NCBI GenBank assembly: GCA_021234155.1
Contig: JAJEKV010000045.1
Coordinates: 8,729,105-8,793,104 of the forward strand
DNA from: Isoetes taiwanensis
Lineage: Eukaryota > Streptophyta > Lycopodiopsida > Isoetales > Isoetaceae
Length of the DNA stretch: 64,000 nt
Direction: 5' to 3'
The notes under the pieces were generated by a model. The model searched no databases. It was given only the letters and a program-made list of their open reading frames with translations, and had not been told where the DNA came from. This document shows positions 57,853-64,000 of this stretch, piece by piece; within the stretch, counting starts at the first letter, position 1; each line of letters begins with the position of its first letter. The position numbers and the translations under genes were made by a program.

Positions 57853-59394
57853 CATTTGCATCACTAACAGATGAGGCCCAGGCCAATTGGACAGCAATTA
57901 GAGAAGTCTTTTATAATGGCCAAATATATCCTGAAAGGGAAAGATCTTGTGTTTTCCATTTTGAACAATGTCTACAACACCATACTAACAGTCTTATACA
58001 TCCAGAATATAGACAAGAACATCTCAAGCTTTGTAAAAAGTGGAGAGAGTGTCAAATAATAGATGATGCTGAGAAGATGTATCAATCGATCATAGATTGG
58101 TGGCTTGGCAAGGCTTCACCAAGTGATGTAAACTATCTGTCCTCATGGCTAGCATAGTGGCATCATAAAATAAGTAGATAGGAAAATATATGAAGGCTGG
58201 CGTAGACTATCCATAGCTATGTATATGCCTGATACAAATTTGTCAGGATATAGATATGGAAGTTGGTTAGTTGCAACTGGGTATACTAGAACCTTAACAT
58301 TGTATGATGCAAGCCTTTTTGACCTCACTGAAGCATTACTGCAGAGCACTAGGTATAAATCATATTTAGAGCACAACTACGTTGGTCCTGGATCTGGAAT
58401 TTCGATACTTACCAGACTACAAGGGCAACTTGGTAGGAGTATTAAGTCAAAAGTTGTTGTTGAATGTTTTAACCAGGAAGTTGGCAGACATAGCATGTAT
58501 CCACATAATTCAAGAACAGGTGGGAATGACCAACCCATATCTAAAAAATAAAAAATAGTCTCCAAGGATGGGAATACGACACGAGATTGTGAAACACATC
58601 GCCCAGATACGCATGCACATAGTGTTTCAAGAGTTGCTTCCAATGATTCGGTGGTCAGAAATCTGTTTGCTGCTACATCTTCAGTTGTGGTGAAGAGAGA
58701 TGTTCACAACACTTTTGGGCTATCAGAAGGACAACTGCTGGTAGTCAAGTAAAATGTCAGGGAATGACATCTGAAAATGGAAGGATCAATAAGGGCTTAT
58801 CATCAATTGCAGCACCTAGCTTCAAAGGTATCAGAACTTTCAGAGGGGGGTCACAAGAACAAGTAATTTTGTTTTGTCCAGATAATCTGAAGTGCACATG
58901 GTTCCCAGATAAGGCTTTGCTGCACCCACCTCTAAGACCATAACTATGGCCAGTTGCAAGAGAAAGCAATTTGCGACAAGATGAAATAGAGTTCTTGATG
59001 AAGAAAGGATACCAGTTAGATGGGATTCACATGCAACCAACAATTCTACTGTTATGGCAGTTCAGGAAACGACACAGAATAAAGCTTCTGAAAGTGTCCG
59101 CATGACAAGGGATGGAAGACGTGTGAATAAAAGGAACGAGGTATGGTGCGTCTTGAGCAAAGTAAAAATATGGTGGTCGATGATAGAACCACACAAGCTA
59201 TCATTCAAAGGAGGCATGTCAACTACACACTCCAAAGAGAAGATAAAGTCTGCACGGTTAGCATAAAATGTGAACCTGCGTGCACCTGTCTAGATTTCAT
59301 GCATTGGATCGGCAAAAAACAACTTATTCCTTGTAAGCACTTGTTCTACGTATACACGAAGGTGCTTGGGAGGGATCCTTTGACTGATCTATGA
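57853..59394 (+). pseudogene. MULE/FAR1-like transposase-derived pseudogene with SWIM zinc finger
   Basis: The first part reads HPFASLTDEAQANWTAIREVFYNG, then CVFHFEQCLQHHTNSLIHPE and DWWLGKASPSDVNYLSSWLA. A second frame gives WLVATGYTRTLTLYDASLFD and YVGPGSGISILTRL. The last (59143-59394) reads RHVNYTLQREDKVCTVSIK, then CTCLDF...PCKHLFYVY, a CxC...CxH SWIM zinc finger ending in a stop. The transposase-remnant order and SWIM end fit MULE-derived proteins such as the FAR1/FHY3 relatives, but the family assignment is tentative. Stops and frameshifts are frequent. The 5' part is missing where the inverted end of the T-rich element abuts it. Confidence 0.65.
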
Positions 59395-60191
59395 CTAATA
59401 CAACCAATGTTTCCAAAGTCAGTGCTGGAGATTATTTTAGCTTAGTGTATTGTTGTAGTGGACATAAGTTATTTGTGTTTGGTCTACTATTGCTATGTTA
59501 TAGTACTGTTTAAGTGTTTTTGGACACCTCCTTCCATCATGGTTGTGTGACGACTACTCATTTATAAATTGTGTCCTTTACTTGAAACTTATTTGCCCAC
59601 GTGCCTTCTGCAATAAACCAAATTCACGTTCGACCTTCCCAACAAGAATAAACCCCTTTTCTTTTGTTGCAAATAATATTATTCGGTCTTGAAAGAAGCC
59701 CATTACAGCCAGCAAAAAAAAACCGTAAAAAAGTTACACCCCTCTGGAATGAGCATCTTGAACAATAAAAACAATAAATTATGTATCGTTTCGCCATAGG
59801 AGGCCTGGGGCCTAAATGGCTTGATTAATACATTACATTAACAAACAAGTGACTTTAAATATGAATAATCATTATTGGTGAAATGTGATTTGGAGTGCTC
59901 AAGCATATTTACTACTAGATGCATAAGTGTTAACATATAACACATAGGCCGACGCATATTGGGGTTGAAAGAAGTAATTCCTAAATCCACATTGCCATGC
60001 AATGGAATGTTTATGAATATATAAATGTATTGCTTCTAATTGATAGAAGACTTTCATACAAAGAATAGATAGAAACACGGGAAGCCTGGAATGGGGGACA
60101 GGCTATCAGTCTAATAAACTATACCAAATTTCAGAATTTAACTCTCAAGCTGCGCCAGTAATTAACAACTCTTGTCTATTCAATCTCTTAC
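59395..60191. other. Intergenic stretch
   Basis: No gene is seen. The last coding exon of the ABC1K gene should lie here or further left, but the expected KKLDQRERLITG-like end was not found. Confidence 0.5.
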
Positions 60192-62495
60192 CTTTATTAT
60201 CCCTATAAGTACTTGTGCTCCAAACAAAGCACTTCCTAAGAAGGACAGTACTGCTGATACCTAAACAACAAGAAATGGGGGTATAATCAAGCATAAATAT
60301 GTTGTATAGAACCACTAACTGACCTCAATGGCATTAATGTATAGCATGGTAGCAAGATTTAAAAATCTTCCTGCAAAAATAGCCTGCCAAACAACATCAT
60401 CGTATTAATCCAACAACGTAGCATGCTTTTTTCTAAAATGTTGGTATGCATGTCCTATGGTCTGCTGGACAATGGCAACACGTTTAAACGCCCTTTCTGA
60501 CTCCAGTGTCCGAACGCGAAGTTTCAGGTCACCTTGTTCCTGGAATGCATACAACTTTTAGCAACCATGCCTTTTGACTTGACTCAGAATAGAGACATGA
60601 ACGAGCCTTACAAGGCGTTGTATGACATCTGCCATCTTTGCTACCCTGTCAGGTTGACGGAAAAGATTAATAAAAGCTTGTGTCTGCCGATCCCAGCGTT
60701 TCTTTAACGACTATTATGGTCATTATGTAATGATAGGCTTACTACTCACCCTGTAAGAAACTTCATAACCAACTTCACGGAATCTCAATACTCCAGTGCA
60801 TACCTGTGCAAAAGAAAAATATAAAGCAGTGCATTAAAGCACAAATGCAAAGGTTGTACGATTGCAACATTTATTTGATATCGTGCATTCAACCTGAAAA
60901 TTGTAACTTGCCAGGCATCATGTACCAACTTAAAATGCCTAAACAACTTAATCATAAAAGTTTCAAGTACACAATTTGTAAACTTACAGTTTTGCAATCT
61001 CCAGAGATGTCAAAACGAGGGTCAAGTCCTTTGCCAATACCATTAAGAACTGCATGAGATGTTGGCAAGATGAATAAAGGTCCAATATATCTTCTTTCCG
61101 ATTATTTCTTTTTTGCTCTAGCAATAAGAGTAACAAATCTTACCAGAAAAAGCCCGAACGACAAAGTGAAGGTTGCTGGAAACCGAAAAGGCTGATCTGC
61201 AGAGATGGATAGTAGATCTTCTCCTGTACAGATGAAAGCAAGCAGTAACTCAACAAACCAATCAATAAAAAAGATGTCAGGGTTTATGATGTAATGCCTA
61301 TTGCTGCAAGACACAATTTCTTCTTCTGCTCCTTTTCTCCCGGAGTCACTTTCCTAAAACCAGAATCAGCTCTAACTTTTTAGCTGCCAACCGTTCCTCA
61401 AAACTGAAATAAGGAGTCATTTTGTAAAAGATAGAAATTGAATTTATGTTGAACATGTGAATTAAATTCAAAAACCTGTTCAAGAAGAACTGTGTTGTTC
61501 GCCTAACAGTAGTCATGTCACCCGTAGGAACGAAAACCCCCATCTGCACCATTGCGTGGAGTACCTGTGAAACTTCTGAATTCAGCATGAGAATTAAATA
61601 ACTAGTATACCTCTTCAAATACCTTGAACAATTACTAGCAGCTTCAAAAAGTATGGAATGTAGTAATATCTATTCACTCTTGATACTCATTTTATGAACC
61701 GACCTTATCAGGATCTTTTTCATAAACTCCATAAAAAGCTTCAAGGAGTCCCTCCCTGATGTTTGGGCTAATGCTGCAGGCAACAGGTGTGCATAAGTGT
61801 AATTTTTTCAATCTAGTCACATTTCAAAGGTAATGATAGCAACTTTAGTCAGCCCTGTAACACTACATGAATTAGAGATCCTTCACCCAGCACGAAGAGA
61901 ATTGTAGAAGGAGCTGTTACCTGCACATCATACCAAAATCATAGAAGATGAGACGACCACCATTGGCATCATCAACAGCAATATTACCAGGATGTTGTGG
62001 CACAAAGTTTAGCTCACTGGTTCTTCACTTTTATCTACTTCAGCATGACACATGCAAGTGTTCAAAAGACTCACTGGATCTGCGTGGAAAAAACCATGGC
62101 GTAATATTTGCTCCAAGTATGATTCCACAGCATATCTTGCCAGTCTGCAAATCTAGCATAGATTTGGTAAACAGAAAAGGTAATGCAATTGCTTCAGCAA
62201 GCAATTGCCCAGTGGGTTTCAAATATACTGTTGGCGATCGATCAACGCCGATCTGATCAAGTGCTTCTACCCTGTTGATTTTGATGCCTGGTATGTATTC
62301 CATGGTAAGAACCTAATGACCACAAATCTAATTAAGATATAATGATTAGGATCTGTCTTCTCCCACTAAATCTTTATTGATTACCTGAGGTGTAGTATAT
62401 TCCCAATATATCCTAGGAACTTTGACATAACTCAAATCTTTGAAGTTTTTTGCGAAAAGCTCAGCATTGGCTCCCTCTATACTATAATCAATTTC
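60192..62495 (-). CDS. ABC1K8: ABC1K atypical kinase (ABC1K7/ABC1K8 type, plastid), 3' part, 14 exons, with possible frame breaks
   Basis: ABC1K7/8 act at the chloroplast envelope in stress and lipid responses. Exons on the minus strand are 62495-62385 (EIDYSIEGANAELFAKNFKD), 62312 to about 62236 (VLTMEYIPGIKINRVEALDQ), 62144-62075 (LARYAVESYLEQILRHGFFH), 61994-61921 (HPGNIAVDDANGGRLIFYDF), 61773-61704, 61564-61476 (AMVQMGVFVPTGDMTTVRRT), 61403-61298, 61223-61144 (ADQPFRFPATFT), 61049-60988 (GIGKGLDPRFD), 60803-60750, 60710-60612 (KKRWDRQTQAF), 60539-60450, 60383-60324 and 60260-60192. Catalytic HADPHPGN and YDFG are kept. Four exons (61403-60750) each need a one-base change to stay in frame, one acceptor (61995) lacks AG, and two donors are GC. 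It may be a decaying gene or carry base-calling errors. N-terminal exons lie to the right of the window. Confidence 0.85.
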
Positions 62496-62938
62496 CTGTT
62501 AATATGCACACATACAATTAAATCAAACAAGGGGAATACAACAGCTTCTTTAGAAAGCATATTTTGATTATAAATTTCAGTCACTTCTACCAAGACTAAC
62601 TATTTTCATTCTGTTCCCTACTAAGATGAAGGAACCATGGGAATCCACACTTTCTCATTCGCTTTTGAGAGCCAAATACAAAATATTATAAATGTCCATG
62701 GTGGAGCATATCTAATAACTGTCATGAATCCATATGAAACATTCGGTGCAGAAGCAATGCAGTAAAGCATATCAAAACAGCAGAGGCAGCAAGTTTAGTT
62801 ATGCATGCAAATATGGTCAACTGTACATTTGGTTGTCTTTAAGGTCAAGCACAAATCAGAACGTGTTTATTTTTCCCCATATAAAACAGGTATGGAAATT
62901 CCCTTCAAATAATCTGGGAACCCCAGCATTTCGATGAC
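62496..62938. other. Intron-like stretch upstream of the first visible ABC1K exon
   Basis: No exon or repeat was recognised. The preceding ABC1K exons are not in the window, so this may be intron. Confidence 0.45.
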
Positions 62939-63481
62939 TGTTAGGGGTTTTCCACCCTTTGAATGCATTAGCACTAGGGCTATTAAATTTGAAGATACTA
63001 TCATTATTGGCATGGGTCCACATCATCAAATGTTATTCATATTCCTATTGGTCCATGTCAGTGATCCTTTCACATCATTGCCATGTCATCGATCCATGGG
63101 AAAAGGCACAAAGAAGAAACACAAAAACTACCCTTGGTCCATGTCATGTGCCACATCACTGCCATGTCATTGCCACCTAGGCCATTTTTGTTTATAATTA
63201 CATGACTAAAGGGGGATAATGTATGGAATGAGAGAGACATTAGTGAAGAGCATGATCATGTGGGCGTTCTTGTTGTATCTTGTCAATTTCAATAAAGAAG
63301 TGCAGTTTGAGTAACTTTTGTGATGTTCTTGTAATGTAAGTGTGGATGTAAGTGTGCTTTTGATTATCTTAATTCTGGGTGAGAGGCAGGGTTGAGTGTC
63401 TTAGTTTGTGTGCTGATGAAGGCCTTCGGGCCAAGTCCAAGGTCTTGAATTCTGTCATGAAAGGAAGATTTTCCCTTAACA
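62939..63481 (+). repeat. LTR of a Ty3/gypsy-type retrotransposon
   Basis: 543 bp beginning TGTTAGGGG and ending CCCTTAACA, with inverted tips. TTTTGGTTCCGTTGCCGGGA follows at once, close to the TGGCGCCGTTGCCGGGGA-type primer-binding site common in plant Ty3/gypsy elements. No second LTR or coding region follows, so it is a fragment. Confidence 0.7.
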
Positions 63482-63482
63482 T

Positions 63483-63502
63483 TTTGGTTCCGTTGCCGGG
63501 AC
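63483..63502 (+). other. Primer-binding site remnant
   Basis: TTTGGTTCCGTTGCCGGGAC directly follows the LTR. It differs by a few bases from the usual plant Ty3/gypsy site. Confidence 0.6.
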
Positions 63503-63510
63503 CTTGGACG

Positions 63511-64000
63511 TTTCAGCATTGTTTCTTGATCCAATCAAAGTGCAGTTTGAACACAAATTTCAACAAAGTTTCAAATGAATTACAATCTCCATGTTCTATA
63601 TAACAATTTCCAGGTTTAGGACAAAAGGTCTCCATGTTATTACAAAAAGAAAACAATTCTCCAGAGTTCAAATCTCTATATTTATATAAACTCAAATGGT
63701 TTCCCAGAACAAACATTATATGTTGCATAATTCTAAAATCTGTAAAGCACATTCTTGTGCGCAAGACACAGTATACAAAGGAGTTATTCTCTTGGAAACT
63801 CTGGCTTTCTATAAACAGAACAGAAGCCTCTTCTGCACAAGTTTCTTTCCGAGCTGTTCTTGAAACCCAGGAATTCCCGTGATATAAATTTAGAAGAAAT
63901 AAAGCTATAGGGTGTAAAGCAAGTTACCTTGCTTGCTTGAAAAGATACATGTTCTGTAAGCTTCCTAGTTCCTGAAAACCTCCTGTGAATGCCTAAATCT
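63511..64000. other. Unassigned right edge
   Basis: No recognised gene. On the minus strand 63926-63990 could be a small exon with a GT donor (GCAAGCAAG then GTAACT), but its translation does not match ABC1K, so I do not call it. Confidence 0.4.

Noticed and set aside
63926-63990. Additional ABC1K exon
   Set aside because: Splice-like ends exist but the translation does not match the family.

Overview
This is nuclear DNA of a land plant. Spliced exons of two conserved plant genes sit at the edges: a callose synthase at the left and a plastid-type ABC1K atypical kinase at the right, both on the minus strand. Almost everything between is layered transposons. A PLS-class PPR remnant, long TE-filled intergenic space and abundant non-LTR elements make me lean to a fern or another non-flowering vascular plant. 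That placement is inference from style and is not proven by the sequence.

Layout. 190-1758: callose synthase exons. About 2.55-22.6 kb: one old L1-type LINE (LINE1) split by three clean insertions. These are a 470-bp TRIM (6611-7080, 5-bp duplication), a full-length second LINE (LINE2, 7710-15587, 14-bp duplication) with an unusual third ORF, and a tandem pair of tyrosine-recombinase (Crypton-like) elements (15774-22343) that share the 3-base sequence AAT at every junction. 22.6-23.2 kb: a LINE deletion scar and a MITE-like repeat. 24498-27655: a non-autonomous LTR retrotransposon with a 5-bp duplication. 28381-29836: a Mutator-like element carrying a receptor-kinase fragment and flanked by a 10-bp duplication. 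30689-32380: a PEAPOD (TIFY4) first exon and half-domain exon joined to a PPR pseudogene. 33295-34019: a 5'-truncated retro-insert on the minus strand.

34.9-57.8 kb is a nested stack. A T-rich element with about 125-bp inverted ends holds a three-LTR tandem array (36042-56653). That array holds a 16-kb block (39740-55712), which I read as an old two-gene DNA transposon. Its plus-strand gene includes an FCP1-like phosphatase region, and its convergent minus-strand gene has an SDGxxSQFK...GHGKG motif protein. This transposon was in turn hit by a third LINE (47251-52026) and by a third Crypton-like copy (53251-55352) that has the best-preserved recombinase ORF. 57.85-59.4 kb is a MULE/FAR1-like pseudogene with a SWIM zinc finger. 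60192-62495 is the ABC1K gene, and 62939-63481 is a Ty3/gypsy-type LTR with its primer-binding site.

The most unusual content is the Crypton-like family with its nested-palindrome junction, the two-gene DNA transposon, LINE2's extra ORF, the TRIM with a tRNA-like promoter, and the PEAPOD-PPR chimera. All calls come from reading the sequence. No database search was run.
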